This document shows positions 10,991 to 19,998 of a DNA stretch of 64,000 bases, in pieces. Made by a program: the position numbers and the translations under genes. Source of the stretch: Hyphomicrobiales bacterium (GTDB taxonomy: Bacteria; Pseudomonadota; Alphaproteobacteria; Rhizobiales; Rhizobiaceae); assembly GCA_900468625.1 (NCBI GenBank), contig UBUL01000001.1, forward strand, positions 354,440 through 418,439. The letters are read 5' to 3'. The notes below the pieces were generated by a model, which worked only from the letters and a program-made list of their open reading frames with translations, did not search any database and was not told the origin of the DNA. Each line of letters starts with the position of its first letter. Positions within the stretch are counted from its first letter, which is position 1.

Positions 10991-11203
10991 GTGCAGGTAC
11001 TTGTCCGCGATAACAATGTCGACCAGGCTCTCCGCGCTCTCAAGAAGAAGATGCAGCGCGAAGGTATTTTCCGCGAAATGAAGATGCGCGACTACTATGA
11101 AAAGCCGTCGCAGAAGCGTGCTCGCGAGAAGGCTGAAGCTGTTCGTCGCGTTCGCAAGCTTGCTCGCAAGCGCGCTCAGCGCGAAGGCCTTGTTGCCAAG
11201 TAA
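10991..11203 (+). CDS. rpsU: 30S ribosomal protein S21
   Basis: This 70-residue basic protein reads '[21 protein letters not shown]' from the chosen start and is the S21 component of the small ribosomal subunit. There are two GTG codons, at 10982 and 10991. Family members begin 'MQVLVRDN', and the AAAGGA site is too close to the first GTG, so I choose 10991. The Arg/Lys-rich second half ('[15 protein letters not shown]') is typical. It is followed at once by a terminator and stands alone. Confidence 0.95.
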   Translation: MQVLVRDNNVDQALRALKKKMQREGIFREMKMRDYYEKPSQKRAREKAEAVRRVRKLARKRAQREGLVAK

Positions 11204-11237
11204 TCGCCGTTTTTTCGACGTTTTCAGATGCATGTGT

Positions 11238-11269
11238 GGCGGGGGCGAGTCGTTCGCCGCCGCCTTTTT
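11238..11269 (+). terminator. Rho-independent terminator of rpsU
   Basis: A GC-rich hairpin with arms GGCGGGGGCGA and TTCGCCGCCGCC around GTCG is followed directly by TTTTT, 34 bases after the rpsU stop. Confidence 0.85.
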
Positions 11270-11320
11270 GATTTATTCTCTAGGCAAATCGGATTAAATC
11301 AGAAAAGCCTGATATGACGC

Positions 11321-12217
11321 ATGGGGAAAGCGAACCCGATAATGGCAATGACGACTTCCGTAAAGTTCCGCACTTCGAGCCTCTCCTTGTCCGTTTCGAA
11401 GCGCGCCGCGGCCCTGCCTGCCTTGGCGATACTTGCCGCAATCAGCCTTTCCGGCTGCCAGACCGCCACCACCGATAACGTGATCCGGATCGACAAGGCG
11501 CAAGGCTCTTCGGAAAATATCGCCTCGCTGACATCGGTCATCAATGCCAATCCGCAAGACCCGGAAGGCTATAATGTGCGCGGCACGGCCTATGGCCGCG
11601 GTGGTGATTTCAACCGCGCGCTTGCCGACTTCAATCAGGCGATCCAGCTCAATCCGAAGTTCTATCAGGCCTACGCCAACCGCGCGCTCATCTACCGCAA
11701 CATGGGCAAGCTGCCGGAAGCGATTGCGGACTACAATGCCGCCCTGCAGATCAATGGCAATTATGATGTCGCCTATATCGGCCGGGGCAATCTCTATCGC
11801 CAGGCCGGCCGCGACAACGACGCTTTCAACGATTATTCGAAGGCAATCAGCCTCGGCACGACCGATGGGCGCGCCTATAACGGCCGCGGCGTGATCTATC
11901 AGAAGCGCAACCAGCAGGACAAGGCGATCGACGATTTCTCGAAGGCGATCTCGCTCTCGCCGAATTCGCCGGAGCCTTACAACAGCCGCGGCATTTCCTA
12001 CCTCGCGCAGAACGACGACGACAACGCTTTTGCGGATTTCAACCATGCCATCGAGCTGAACAACAAGCTCGCAGAATCCTGGGCAAACCAGGCCTTCGTC
12101 TATGAGCGCAAAGGCGACAAGGCGAAAGCCCGCCGCTCCTATCAGCACGCGGTCAACCTCGATCCCAACTATCAGCCGGCCAGGGATGGCCTGGCACGCG
12201 TCGGCGCCGGCGCCTGA
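11321..12217 (+). CDS. TPR-repeat lipoprotein (NlpI-like)
   Basis: This 298-residue protein has a lipoprotein signal: a hydrophobic run followed by the lipobox 'LSGC' with Cys46. After it come about six tetratricopeptide repeats ('AYANRALIYRNMGKLPEAIADYNAAL', 'AYNGRGVIYQ', 'PYNSRGISYLAQNDDDNAFADF'). It should be anchored in a membrane facing the periplasm and act as a scaffold for other proteins, as NlpI does. Partners cannot be named from the sequence. In-frame ATGs at 11342 and 11348 are possible alternative starts, since no start has a strong ribosome site. Confidence 0.8.
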   Translation: MGKANPIMAMTTSVKFRTSSLSLSVSKRAAALPALAILAAISLSGCQTATTDNVIRIDKAQGSSENIASLTSVINANPQDPEGYNVRGTAYGRGGDFNRALADFNQAIQLNPKFYQAYANRALIYRNMGKLPEAIADYNAALQINGNYDVAYIGRGNLYRQAGRDNDAFNDYSKAISLGTTDGRAYNGRGVIYQKRNQQDKAIDDFSKAISLSPNSPEPYNSRGISYLAQNDDDNAFADFNHAIELNNKLAESWANQAFVYERKGDKAKARRSYQHAVNLDPNYQPARDGLARVGAGA

Positions 12218-12243
12218 CAGGGGCCGCACGCTAAAACCGTTCA

Positions 12244-12273
12244 GCCGCCGGCATCCCTCGCCCGGCGGCTTTT
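12244..12273 (+). terminator. Terminator of the TPR lipoprotein gene
   Basis: The hairpin has arms GCCGCCGG and CCGGCGGC with a loop of about ten bases, followed by TTTTC. It lies 26 bases after the stop codon. Confidence 0.8.
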
Positions 12274-12328
12274 CTTTGCCTTGTCGAACGCTTAGTCTCG
12301 GCCCACCCCATTCGAGTGAGACAGCGAC

Positions 12329-13399
12329 ATGCCTTCCCCGCAGAAAATCATCGTCATCGGCGCCGGCATCATCGGCGCCTCCATTGCCTGGCATCTGAGC
12401 CGCAAAGGCGCATCCGTCACGGTGATCGCCCAGCAGACCGGCGGCGTTGCAACCGCGAACTCCTTTGCCTGGATCAATGCAAGCTGGGGCAATCCGGAGT
12501 TCTACTTCCATTTCCGGCGCCGCTCGATGGCCGAATGGTCGAGGCTGAAGGCCGATCTGCCTGATATCCCTCTCTCCTGGTGCGGCGGCCTGTGCTGGGA
12601 TCTCCCCGAGCCGGAGCTGGACGCCTATGCGGCGCAGCATCATGGCTGGGGCTATGGTATACAGCCGGTCAATCGGGCGACGAGCACGATGCTCGAACCG
12701 AGCCTCGTCAATCCTCCCGACTATGCGCTGCATGTTGCCGAGGAAGGCGCCGTTGAACCTGCCACAGCCTCCAGACTGCTGCTGGAAGATGCACAACGTC
12801 ATGGCGCGATCCTGCTGTCGGGTATCCGTGTCAAGAGCCTGCTGAAAGAGGCTGGCCGCATCACCGGCGTCGAAACGGACGAAGGGCCGATGCGCGCCGA
12901 TCACGTCGCCCTTGCGGCCGGTGCGGGCACGGCGGCGCTTGCCGCCTCGGCCGATATCTTCGTGCCACTCGAAACGCCACCGGGGCTTATCGTTCATTCC
13001 CGCCCCACACGGAAACTGCTGAACGGTCTGGTGATGACGCCGGAGCTTCATATGCGCCAGACGGCGGAGGGACGGGTCATCGCTGGCAGCGACTTTGGCG
13101 GCACCGATCCCGGCAACGATCCGCAGGTAGCCGCTCGCGAACTTTTCGCCAAGGTGAAAGCCGCCTTGAAAGGTGGCGAGGCTTTGGAGCTTGATTTCCA
13201 CACGGTCGGTTATCGCCCGACACCGAAGGATGGTCTGCCCATTCTGGGTCGAGTGGAAACCGTGCCGGGCCTTTATCTCGCGGTTCTGCATTCGGGCGTG
13301 ACGCTTGCGCCGCTTGTCGGCCTGCTCGCGGCTGAGGAAATCGCCGACGGCAGGGAAGATTATCAGCTTGCCCCCTTCCGTCCCGAACGCTTCAATTAG
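12329..13399 (+). CDS. FAD-dependent oxidoreductase, DadA/glycine oxidase type
   Basis: This 356-residue protein belongs to the DAO family, flavoenzymes that oxidise amino acids or N-methyl amines. The N-terminal FAD motif is 'IIVIGAGIIGASIAWHLSRKGASVTVI' (about residues 6-32). The C-terminal part has the family end 'GYRPTPKDGLPILG' and 'HSGVTLAPLVGLLAAEEI'. The substrate cannot be read from the sequence. It stands alone after the TPR gene's terminator and is not part of the sarcosine oxidase operon. No membrane segment or signal peptide is seen. Confidence 0.85.
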   Translation: MPSPQKIIVIGAGIIGASIAWHLSRKGASVTVIAQQTGGVATANSFAWINASWGNPEFYFHFRRRSMAEWSRLKADLPDIPLSWCGGLCWDLPEPELDAYAAQHHGWGYGIQPVNRATSTMLEPSLVNPPDYALHVAEEGAVEPATASRLLLEDAQRHGAILLSGIRVKSLLKEAGRITGVETDEGPMRADHVALAAGAGTAALAASADIFVPLETPPGLIVHSRPTRKLLNGLVMTPELHMRQTAEGRVIAGSDFGGTDPGNDPQVAARELFAKVKAALKGGEALELDFHTVGYRPTPKDGLPILGRVETVPGLYLAVLHSGVTLAPLVGLLAAEEIADGREDYQLAPFRPERFN

Positions 13400-13418
13400 C
13401 CTAGCCGGAAAAAAACCA

Positions 13419-13520
13419 GAGTAATTCCAGGAAAAGTGTGAAGCGGTTTTCCGTCCGGAATTGCGTAAAACAAAAAGACGGAGCATTTCGCGATTCGAAG
13501 AAAAGCGGAAAGGCTCTGGG
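13419..13520. repeat. Rhizobial intergenic repeat, family A
   Basis: This copy carries the core AATTCCAGGAAAAGTG followed by CGGTTTTCCGTCCGGAATTG. The same core occurs at 19041-19143, 30934-31034 and, shortened, at 46950-46995. It fills much of the gap (13400-13706) before the histidine kinase gene. The rest of that gap shows no gene. Confidence 0.75.
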
Positions 13521-13706
13521 AAGGCTCAACTCAGGGGTACATCATTGTGCCCGTAAATACCTGTGATCACTTATGATTTTGAAGTAATGACTTTTCATAT
13601 GTTGCAAGGAAAATTACCGGGCAATAACATAACGCCTCTGGAGCATGTAGCTCTGATCTGGGCACGGGGGCGCTGGGCATGATGACCAACGGTATTCTTT
13701 TCGCGT

Positions 13707-15410
13707 TTGCCAGCGTTCCGGAGCGCCATGGAGGCACGATCGGTTGATCGCCTCATGAGGAAACCGCATTTCCCGAAAGCGTCGATTGGGGCCTATCTTA
13801 TCGCTATTGCCCTGGCGATTGCATTGCCTATTCTGGCCTTTGTCGCACTGCTTCTGGTCCAGCTCGAAAACAATGAACGGGATGTGTTGAAGGGCGATAC
13901 GGTTCAGGACGCACAGGCTCTTTCGCGTGTCATCGACCGGCAATTGCAGGACATGGCGACAACACTGCGGCTTCTGTCCTCCTCGCCGGAATTGGAGCGC
14001 AACGACATCGCCACCTTCTTCGCCCGGACGGAAACCGTCCTGCGTACCGATTCGCTCTTCGTCCTTCTGATGGAAAAGGATGGCCAGCTCCGGCTGAATA
14101 CGCGCTGGCCTCTCGGTAAGCCTCTTGGCAAGACGGGCAACATGGCTGCGCTGCAATCGGCGCTGGATTCCGGACGCATCGAAGCCTCCGATGTCTTCGT
14201 GGGATCGAACGCCCGGCGATGGGTCTACAATGTCACCCTGCCCCTCGAACACTCGCCGGCAGGTGCCGCGTTGGCCGTGACCCAGGATGCGAATGAGCTG
14301 GCCAAGCTCGTGACGACGGAAGCCCTGCCGCCGGGCTGGTCGGCTGCCGTCCTGGACAAATCCGGTCATGTCGTCGCGGCCGGCGGTCCGACGACCCTTG
14401 CGCCGGGCGATGCATTCAACAAAGACATCCTGCCGAAGCTGATCGCCTCCAGCGGCGTCTACCAGGATGAGAAGGTCCTGCCGAACGCCGTGCTCGGCTA
14501 TGCGCAGATCTCGGGCTGGTCTTGGAAGGCCGTCGTCTGGGGTCCGATCGCATCGGCGCAGGCATCGCTGATGAGCACCTGGCGTTTTCTGATCTACGGC
14601 GGCGTGACATTGCTGCTGATCGCGCTCATCGCCGTCTATGCGCTGGCCCGTCAGGTACGCATCACTATACAGAGCATCGCCGACATGGCGGATCGGATGG
14701 GCCGGGGCGAGATCGTGTCGCCGGTCGACACCAGCGTTATCGAAGCAAATCAGGTAGCGATTGCGCTTTCCAACGCCTCATTCGACCGCAGCGTTACGGA
14801 GGACCGGCTGCATTTCGTCATGCACGAACTCGTCCACCGCACCAAGAACCTGCTGGCGCTCGCCCAGGCAATGACCCGCCAGCTGGCGCGGCAGACGGAC
14901 AGCGTCGATACGTTCCAGCGCGCCGTCGCCGATCGGCTGGAAGGCCTGGCGCGCTCGATCGAAGTCCTGACCAGCGAGCAATGGTCCGGCGTCTCCCTGC
15001 GCCGCGTGATCGACATCCATCTGGCAACTTTCCTGCAGGGGCCGCAGCAGCTCGAGGTGCTCGGCAACGATTTCCTGCTGAAGCCGGAGGCGGTGCAGAA
15101 TCTTGGCCTGGTCCTGCACGAGCTTGCCACCAATTCTGTAAAATATGGCGCGCTTTCCGCACCGGAGGGCAAGATCACAATCGAATGGACGAACGAAGCC
15201 GGCGAAACCGGCACGATGATCCGCTTCGTCTGGACCGAAAGCGGCGGTCCGACGGTCAGACCGCCGAGCGAAACGGGCTTCGGCACGACTGTTACGAAAA
15301 CCCACGCCGCGGCATCTTTCAGCGGCAATGTCGAGGTCGATTTCCGTCCGGCTGGACTCGTCTGGATACTGACGGCACCGCGCACCATGATGGAGCGTCA
15401 AAGAAACTGA
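13707..15410 (+). CDS. Membrane HWE-family sensor histidine kinase
   Basis: This 567-residue kinase has one transmembrane segment near residues 27-51, an extracytoplasmic sensor region of about 230 residues, a second transmembrane segment ('GGVTLLLIALIAVYALA', near 295-312) and a HAMP-like linker. The kinase core follows. The phosphoacceptor lies in 'HELVHRTKNLL' (His377), the N-box in 'ELATNSVKYGAL', and the family-defining Trp-x-Glu in 'VWTESGGP'. HWE kinases are common in rhizobia and often feed the general stress response. No response regulator gene is adjacent, so the partner is unknown. In-frame ATGs at 13728 and 13755 are alternative starts. Confidence 0.88.
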   Translation: MPAFRSAMEARSVDRLMRKPHFPKASIGAYLIAIALAIALPILAFVALLLVQLENNERDVLKGDTVQDAQALSRVIDRQLQDMATTLRLLSSSPELERNDIATFFARTETVLRTDSLFVLLMEKDGQLRLNTRWPLGKPLGKTGNMAALQSALDSGRIEASDVFVGSNARRWVYNVTLPLEHSPAGAALAVTQDANELAKLVTTEALPPGWSAAVLDKSGHVVAAGGPTTLAPGDAFNKDILPKLIASSGVYQDEKVLPNAVLGYAQISGWSWKAVVWGPIASAQASLMSTWRFLIYGGVTLLLIALIAVYALARQVRITIQSIADMADRMGRGEIVSPVDTSVIEANQVAIALSNASFDRSVTEDRLHFVMHELVHRTKNLLALAQAMTRQLARQTDSVDTFQRAVADRLEGLARSIEVLTSEQWSGVSLRRVIDIHLATFLQGPQQLEVLGNDFLLKPEAVQNLGLVLHELATNSVKYGALSAPEGKITIEWTNEAGETGTMIRFVWTESGGPTVRPPSETGFGTTVTKTHAAASFSGNVEVDFRPAGLVWILTAPRTMMERQRN

Positions 15411-15446
15411 GAGCGGAAACGCTGCCCTTGCGAGCGCCGGAGCAAC

Positions 15447-16844
15447 CTACTCGTTCATCGCCTTGACGATTTCCTCGGTCACCTTTTTGGCGTCGCCCAG
15501 AAGCATCATCGTGCCGTCCTTGTAGAACAGCGTATTGTCGATACCGGCATAGCCCGAGCCGAGCGACCGCTTGACGAAGAGGCAGGTCTTGGCCTTGTCG
15601 ACATCGAGGATCGGCATGCCGTAGATCGGCGAGGTCTTGTCGTCGCGTGCCGCCGGATTGGTGACATCGTTGGCGCCGATGACATAGGCGACATCGGCCT
15701 GGGCGAATTCCGAATTGATGTCCTCGAGCTCGAAGACCTCGTCATAGGGCACATTTGCTTCGGCGAGCAGCACGTTCATATGACCCGGCATGCGGCCGGC
15801 AACAGGGTGAATGGCATATTTCACCTCGACGCCATGCGCCTTCAGCCGATCGGCCATTTCGCGCAGCGCATGCTGGGCCTGCGCCACCGCCATGCCGTAG
15901 CCCGGCACGATGATGACCTTGGAGGCGTTCGCCATCAGATAGGCAGCGTCCTCGGCCGAGCCGAGCTTCACGGTCTTGTCGGAGTTGTCGGCTCCGCCCG
16001 ATGCGGTCTCACCGCCGAAGCCGCCGAGAATGACGGAGATGAAGGAGCGGTTCATGCCCTTGCACATGATGTAGGACAGAATCGCACCAGACGACCCGAC
16101 GAGCGCGCCGGTGATGATGAGCGCGAGATTACCGAGCGTGAAGCCGATGCCGGCGGCGGCCCAGCCGGAATAGGAGTTCAGCATCGACACGACGACCGGC
16201 ATGTCGGCGCCGCCGATCGGCACGATCAAAAGCACGCCGAGCGCCAGCGACAGCAGCACGACCGCCCAGAAGGCGAAATGGCTCTCGCTCGCTGCCAGGC
16301 TGATGATGGAGAACACGATCAGCACGAGCAGGGCGGCGTTGATGACGTGCCGGTTCGGCAGCAGGATCGGCTTGCCGGACATGCGTCCGTCGAGCTTGAG
16401 GAAAGCGATGATCGAGCCGGTGAAGGTCAAGGCGCCGATCGCAACGCCGATCGCCATCTCGATGCGGGCTTCGGTATGGATATGGCCGATCTCGCCGATA
16501 CCGAAGGAAGACGGCGTATAGAGCGCCGAAGCGGCGACGAGGACTGCCGCAAGACCGACGAGCGAGTGGAAGCCGGCCACGAGCTGCGGCATCGACGTCA
16601 TCGGGATGACGCGCGCGATATAGGCGCCTGCTCCGCCGCCGATGGCAAGGCCGAGAACGATCAGCACGAAGCCGCCGAAAGAAGGCGCCGCCAGCACCAG
16701 CGTCGTGGCGATGGCAATGCCCATGCCGATCATGCCGTAGAGATTGCCGCGCCGGCTGGTTGCCGGATGGGACAAGCCGCGCAGCGCGAGGACGAACAGC
16801 ACGCCGGAAACGAGATAGAGGAAAGCCGCGATATTGCTCAGCAT
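15447..16844 (-). CDS. pntB: NAD(P) transhydrogenase subunit beta
   Basis: This 465-residue inner-membrane subunit carries the NADP(H)-binding domain III and most of the membrane domain II of proton-translocating transhydrogenase, which makes NADPH from NADH using the proton gradient. The first part has many transmembrane helices ('MLSNIAAFLYLVSGVLFVLAL' at the N-terminus). The soluble end contains 'VIIVPGYGMAVAQAQHAL' and 'GANDVTNPAA'. The start was placed at ATG 16844, seven bases after the pntA2 stop; an in-frame upstream extension would overlap pntA2 and has no hydrophobic character. Confidence 0.96.
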   Translation of the reverse strand: MLSNIAAFLYLVSGVLFVLALRGLSHPATSRRGNLYGMIGMGIAIATTLVLAAPSFGGFVLIVLGLAIGGGAGAYIARVIPMTSMPQLVAGFHSLVGLAAVLVAASALYTPSSFGIGEIGHIHTEARIEMAIGVAIGALTFTGSIIAFLKLDGRMSGKPILLPNRHVINAALLVLIVFSIISLAASESHFAFWAVVLLSLALGVLLIVPIGGADMPVVVSMLNSYSGWAAAGIGFTLGNLALIITGALVGSSGAILSYIMCKGMNRSFISVILGGFGGETASGGADNSDKTVKLGSAEDAAYLMANASKVIIVPGYGMAVAQAQHALREMADRLKAHGVEVKYAIHPVAGRMPGHMNVLLAEANVPYDEVFELEDINSEFAQADVAYVIGANDVTNPAARDDKTSPIYGMPILDVDKAKTCLFVKRSLGSGYAGIDNTLFYKDGTMMLLGDAKKVTEEIVKAMNE

Positions 16845-16851
16845 GCCGCCC

Positions 16852-17250
16852 TCACTTGTCCTTCTTCTTGTACATCGCCAGCATTCGCTGGGTGACAAGG
16901 AAACCGCCGAAGATATTGACCGAGACGAGCACCAGCGCCACGAAGCCAAAGCCGGTGGCAAGACCGCTCGCCGAAATTCCCACAGCCAGCAAAGCACCGA
17001 CGACGATGACCGAGGAGATGGCATTGGTGACGGCCATCAGCGGCGTGTGCAGGGCCGGCGTCACCGACCAGACGACGTAATAGCCGACGAAGATCGCCAG
17101 CACGAAGATGGCCAGCTGGAAGACGAAGGGGTCGATCGCTCCGCCCGTTGCGGCACTGGCCGCTTCGGGCACCTGTGCCGCAGCGGTCCTGACGGCGGTG
17201 ACGGCATCGTTCAGTTGCTGAAGTGCCTGGTCCATTGCTTGGCTGGCCAT
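16852..17250 (-). CDS. pntA2: NAD(P) transhydrogenase subunit alpha, part 2
   Basis: This 132-residue protein holds the membrane segments of the split alpha subunit: about three or four helices ('LAIFVLAIFVGYYVVWSVTPALHTPLMAVTNAISSVIVVGAL'). In alphaproteobacteria the alpha subunit is commonly encoded as two proteins, as here. It starts one base after the pntA1 stop and ends seven bases before pntB, so the three genes form one tight operon. The 'TPLMAVTNAISS' motif is characteristic. Confidence 0.95.
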   Translation of the reverse strand: MASQAMDQALQQLNDAVTAVRTAAAQVPEAASAATGGAIDPFVFQLAIFVLAIFVGYYVVWSVTPALHTPLMAVTNAISSVIVVGALLAVGISASGLATGFGFVALVLVSVNIFGGFLVTQRMLAMYKKKDK

Positions 17251-17251
17251 C

Positions 17252-18424
17252 TCAGAGATCTCCCTTCTTGATCGTCGGCTGGTCGGGATCGACGAAATTC
17301 GGGTTCACGACCTCGCCGCCGTCGGTCAGCATCGTCGCCTTGATCAGCTCGTCGGTGCGGTTGAGGCCGAGGCTCTTCGTATCCTTGTCGACCATCGTCT
17401 CCAGGAAGGTGACGAGGTTCTTGGCATAGAGAGCCGATGCACTTGCCGCGATCCGGCCGGCCATATTGGGATAGCCGACCACCCTGACGCCTTCTACCTC
17501 GGCGATCTTGCCGTATTCCGCACCCTCGATATTGCCGCCACGCTCGACAGCAAGATCGACGGCGACCGCACCGGGACGCATCGCTTTCAGCATATCGCGG
17601 CTGACGAGACGCGGCGCCGGCCGGCCGGGTATCAGCGCCGTGGTGATGACGATATCCTGCTTGGCGATATGATCGGCAACGAGTGCTGCCTGCTTGACCT
17701 GATATTCCCTCGACATTTCCTTGGCGTAGCCGCCGGCGGTCTCCGCCGCCTTGAACTCCTCGTCCTCGACAGCGACGAATTTCGCGCCGAGCGAGGCGAC
17801 CTGTTCCTTGGCCGCCGGGCGCACATCCGTCGCGGAGACCAGAGCGCCGAGACGCCGTGCCGTGGCGATCGCCTGCAGGCCGGCAACGCCGGCGCCCATG
17901 ACGAACACCTTTGCCGCCGGCACGGTGCCGGCCGCCGTCATCATCATCGGCAGCGCCCGGTCATAGACCGCCGCAGCCTCGATGACGGCTTGATATCCCG
18001 CAAGATTGGCCTGCGACGAGAGGACATCCATCGATTGCGCGCGCGTGATACGCGGCATCAGCTCCATGGCAAAGCTCGTGAGCCCTGCCCGCGCCATCTC
18101 CGCAAGTGCCGCCTCGTTGCCATAGGGGTCCATGATGGCGATGACGATCGCGCCGCTCTTGTAACCGGCGATCTCCTTAGTCGTCGGCCGCCTGACCTTG
18201 AGCACGACATCGGCCGCCTTTGCATCCTTGACGGAGCCGATCCTTGCACCGACGGCTTGATACTCGGCATCCGGGATACGCGACAAAGTGCCCGCGCCGG
18301 CTTCGATCACGACATCGAAACCGAAGCTCCTCATCTTCTTTACCGTCTCCGCCGAGGCCGCAACACGCGTCTCCTCAGCCACGCTTTCCTTGGCCACGAA
18401 AACCAGATTGCTCAACGACAACAC
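17252..18424 (-). CDS. pntA1: NAD(P) transhydrogenase subunit alpha, part 1 (NAD-binding)
   Basis: This roughly 390-residue soluble domain I binds NAD(H). The Rossmann motif 'GAGVAG' is at 177-182. The 'RAQSMDVLSSQAN' loop typical of transhydrogenase domain I (the RQD-loop region) lies near residues 128-140. The start is uncertain: a GTG at 18424 is embedded in GAGG, and that same GAGG would be a good ribosome site for a TTG at 18415. It is the first gene of the pntA1-pntA2-pntB operon. The gene upstream on the same strand encodes aa3 oxidase subunit IV. Confidence 0.95.
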   Translation of the reverse strand: MLSLSNLVFVAKESVAEETRVAASAETVKKMRSFGFDVVIEAGAGTLSRIPDAEYQAVGARIGSVKDAKAADVVLKVRRPTTKEIAGYKSGAIVIAIMDPYGNEAALAEMARAGLTSFAMELMPRITRAQSMDVLSSQANLAGYQAVIEAAAVYDRALPMMMTAAGTVPAAKVFVMGAGVAGLQAIATARRLGALVSATDVRPAAKEQVASLGAKFVAVEDEEFKAAETAGGYAKEMSREYQVKQAALVADHIAKQDIVITTALIPGRPAPRLVSRDMLKAMRPGAVAVDLAVERGGNIEGAEYGKIAEVEGVRVVGYPNMAGRIAASASALYAKNLVTFLETMVDKDTKSLGLNRTDELIKATMLTDGGEVVNPNFVDPDQPTIKKGDL

Positions 18425-18526
18425 CTCGCATCGAACGGCGGCACGCCCGCTAAGGCGGCGCTGCAGCCTGCAGAATCAGGGAAAGGCTCGGACCGAAAAG
18501 GTCCGGCGTCGGTCAGCTCTGGAACG

Positions 18527-18751
18527 TCAGCGCAACAGGATGATGCTGGCGACGGAAAGAACGGCGAAAATGACGATGCCGCCAAGGAAGCCGGCATGGC
18601 CGAAGAAGCCGGCTGCCATCGCGATCAGCAATGCCGCAACGATCGCACTTCCCACGCGGGCGGCCGAGATGAAAAGATTGTAAGTCTTCTCATGTTCCTT
18701 GTAGTCCATCGCAGCGCCAGTTTCCGCCGGTCCGGTATGATGTTCGGCCAT
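18527..18751 (-). CDS. aa3-type cytochrome c oxidase subunit IV
   Basis: This 74-residue membrane protein reads 'MDYKEHEKTYNLF' followed by two hydrophobic helices, the pattern of the small bacterial subunit IV of aa3 oxidase (COX4_pro_2 family). It stabilises the terminal oxidase in the inner membrane. The ATG at 18751 has a strong GGGGAG site eight bases upstream. It lies about 100 bases before pntA1 on the same strand and may be co-transcribed with it. The other oxidase subunits are elsewhere. Confidence 0.9.
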   Translation of the reverse strand: MAEHHTGPAETGAAMDYKEHEKTYNLFISAARVGSAIVAALLIAMAAGFFGHAGFLGGIVIFAVLSVASIILLR

Positions 18752-18934
18752 TCAGAATTCTCCCCTCGATCCTCTCCTCCGGCAGACGACATCGACTGGC
18801 GGCTGGAGTTCGCCCTCAAAAGTCGCGGCATCCCTGAAAAAGATGCCGCAACCAAATTTCCTCCACCGAGGGGTTACACAAAGCGAGGAAAAATGCAATG
18901 CACGACAAGGTCGCACGGATGCGCAGCCAGAGCA

Positions 18935-19040
18935 GGATGCCGAAAAACGTGATCGTTTTTCGGGCGACATCATATTCTACTTCTTTGATTCTAAAGCGGA
19001 TTCAGATGTCAGGCCGAACAGACCTGACATCATCCCGCTC
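18935..19040. repeat. Intergenic repeat, family B (left copy)
   Basis: This element contains GATGCCGAAAAACGTGATCG, then TCTACTTCTTTGATTCTAAAG and GTCAGGCCGAACAGACCTGAC. Its reverse complement recurs, diverged, at 20160-20260, so the two copies stand in inverted orientation on either side of the FeeM-like gene. The rest of the gap 18752-18934 shows no gene. Confidence 0.8.
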
Positions 19041-19143
19041 TAAAGCAATTCCCGGAAAAATGCGCAGTGGTTTTCCGTCCGGAATTGCGTAAAGACAAAG
19101 AGATAGAGCAGTCAAGAGATTCCGTGAAAACAGAACCGCTCTA
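19041..19143. repeat. Intergenic repeat, family A (second copy)
   Basis: It begins with AATTCCCGGAAAAATGCG and continues with GGTTTTCCGTCCGGAATTG, as in the copies at 13419 and 30934. It ends at the stop codon of the FeeM-like gene and may act as its 3' hairpin. Confidence 0.75.
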
Positions 19144-19896
19144 GCCGAATTGCCCGCGGATTTCGCGCCGGTCGCCGCTTGCCGACCGCGCGGTCGGCAG
19201 AATGGTCAGCGGCGGCGAGCCCATATCTTCCCCGCGGTAAAACATCATGCGCCGTTCATAGGGCTCCGAATCGAAGAACGGGTACCGTTTCATCAGCTTG
19301 CCGCGGATCTCCTTCGAACGGGACGCCAGCAGCGTCAGCTCGAAACCATAGGTCTTGGTCATCCGCGGCGGTACGATCGTATCGGCATAAAAGACGCGCT
19401 TGTAAAAAGCCGCGTGCGCAGGACGGATATGCTGCATCACCCGATCCGTATCGAAGTAGATGGCGCCGACGATCGCCGGCCGCAGCGTCAGATAGGGCAA
19501 TGCCGGCAAATCCAACTCGAAGTCCGGATCGACGGCAAAGCGCGCCGGATCGATCAGAGTCATCCCGGCATCGAGAAAGGCGTGTATCTCGTCCGGAAAG
19601 ATGCCGGTCGATTGGCATACGCGATGATCCGGCGTGACGTGATGTATTCGCACGGTACTCACCAGCTGCTCGAAGTAGTAGACCCCGAAGACAAAGGCAT
19701 GGTCATCGAAGTCGACATCATCGATCAGATTTTTCGCCGCCACCGGCAGGACGTCGCGCGTCTTGTAAGCCTTGTACCGCAGGCGCGCGACATCCTCCAT
19801 GTCTTCGCTGCTTTCGATTCGGCGGTATTCTACGTTATCGAGCACCGCCATCAGCTTGCCGGCAAAGCTGTCTTGCAAAGTACCCACATGTGTCAT
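19141..19896 (-). CDS. FeeM-like N-acyl amino acid synthase (GNAT fold)
   Basis: This 251-residue protein resembles the FeeM / autoinducer-synthase branch of the GNAT fold, enzymes that transfer a fatty acyl chain from acyl-ACP to an amino acid or related amine. Visible family features are 'EDVARLRYKAYKTRDVLP' (about residues 34-51), 'LIDPARFAVDPDFE' (about 113-127), and 'PYLTLRPAIVGAIYFD...AFYKRVFYADTIVPPR'. It could instead be an acyl-homoserine lactone synthase-like enzyme of unknown product; no LuxR gene is nearby. The ATG at 19896 is preceded by GGAACC. The gene is solitary, with an AT-rich upstream region holding repeated TTAACC sites and with inverted repeats on both sides. Confidence 0.65.
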   Translation of the reverse strand: MTHVGTLQDSFAGKLMAVLDNVEYRRIESSEDMEDVARLRYKAYKTRDVLPVAAKNLIDDVDFDDHAFVFGVYYFEQLVSTVRIHHVTPDHRVCQSTGIFPDEIHAFLDAGMTLIDPARFAVDPDFELDLPALPYLTLRPAIVGAIYFDTDRVMQHIRPAHAAFYKRVFYADTIVPPRMTKTYGFELTLLASRSKEIRGKLMKRYPFFDSEPYERRMMFYRGEDMGSPPLTILPTARSASGDRREIRGQFG

Positions 19897-19998
19897 GGTT
19901 AAGGTTCCGTAATGGTTAACGGATCATTATTGGTATTAACGGAAGATTTGATCAATATTTTATTTACTTTTTAATAGCTATTTATTCGCTATGGTTAA
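19895..19998 (-). promoter_or_regulatory. AT-rich promoter with three TTAACCAT (CtrA-like) sites
   Basis: On the minus strand TTAACCAT occurs at 19902-19895 (running into the start codon), 19919-19912 and 19998-19991. TTAACCAT is a known form of the CtrA recognition site of alphaproteobacteria. The stretch 19920-20000 is strikingly AT-rich against the window's background. Binding by CtrA is inferred, not shown. Confidence 0.5.
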
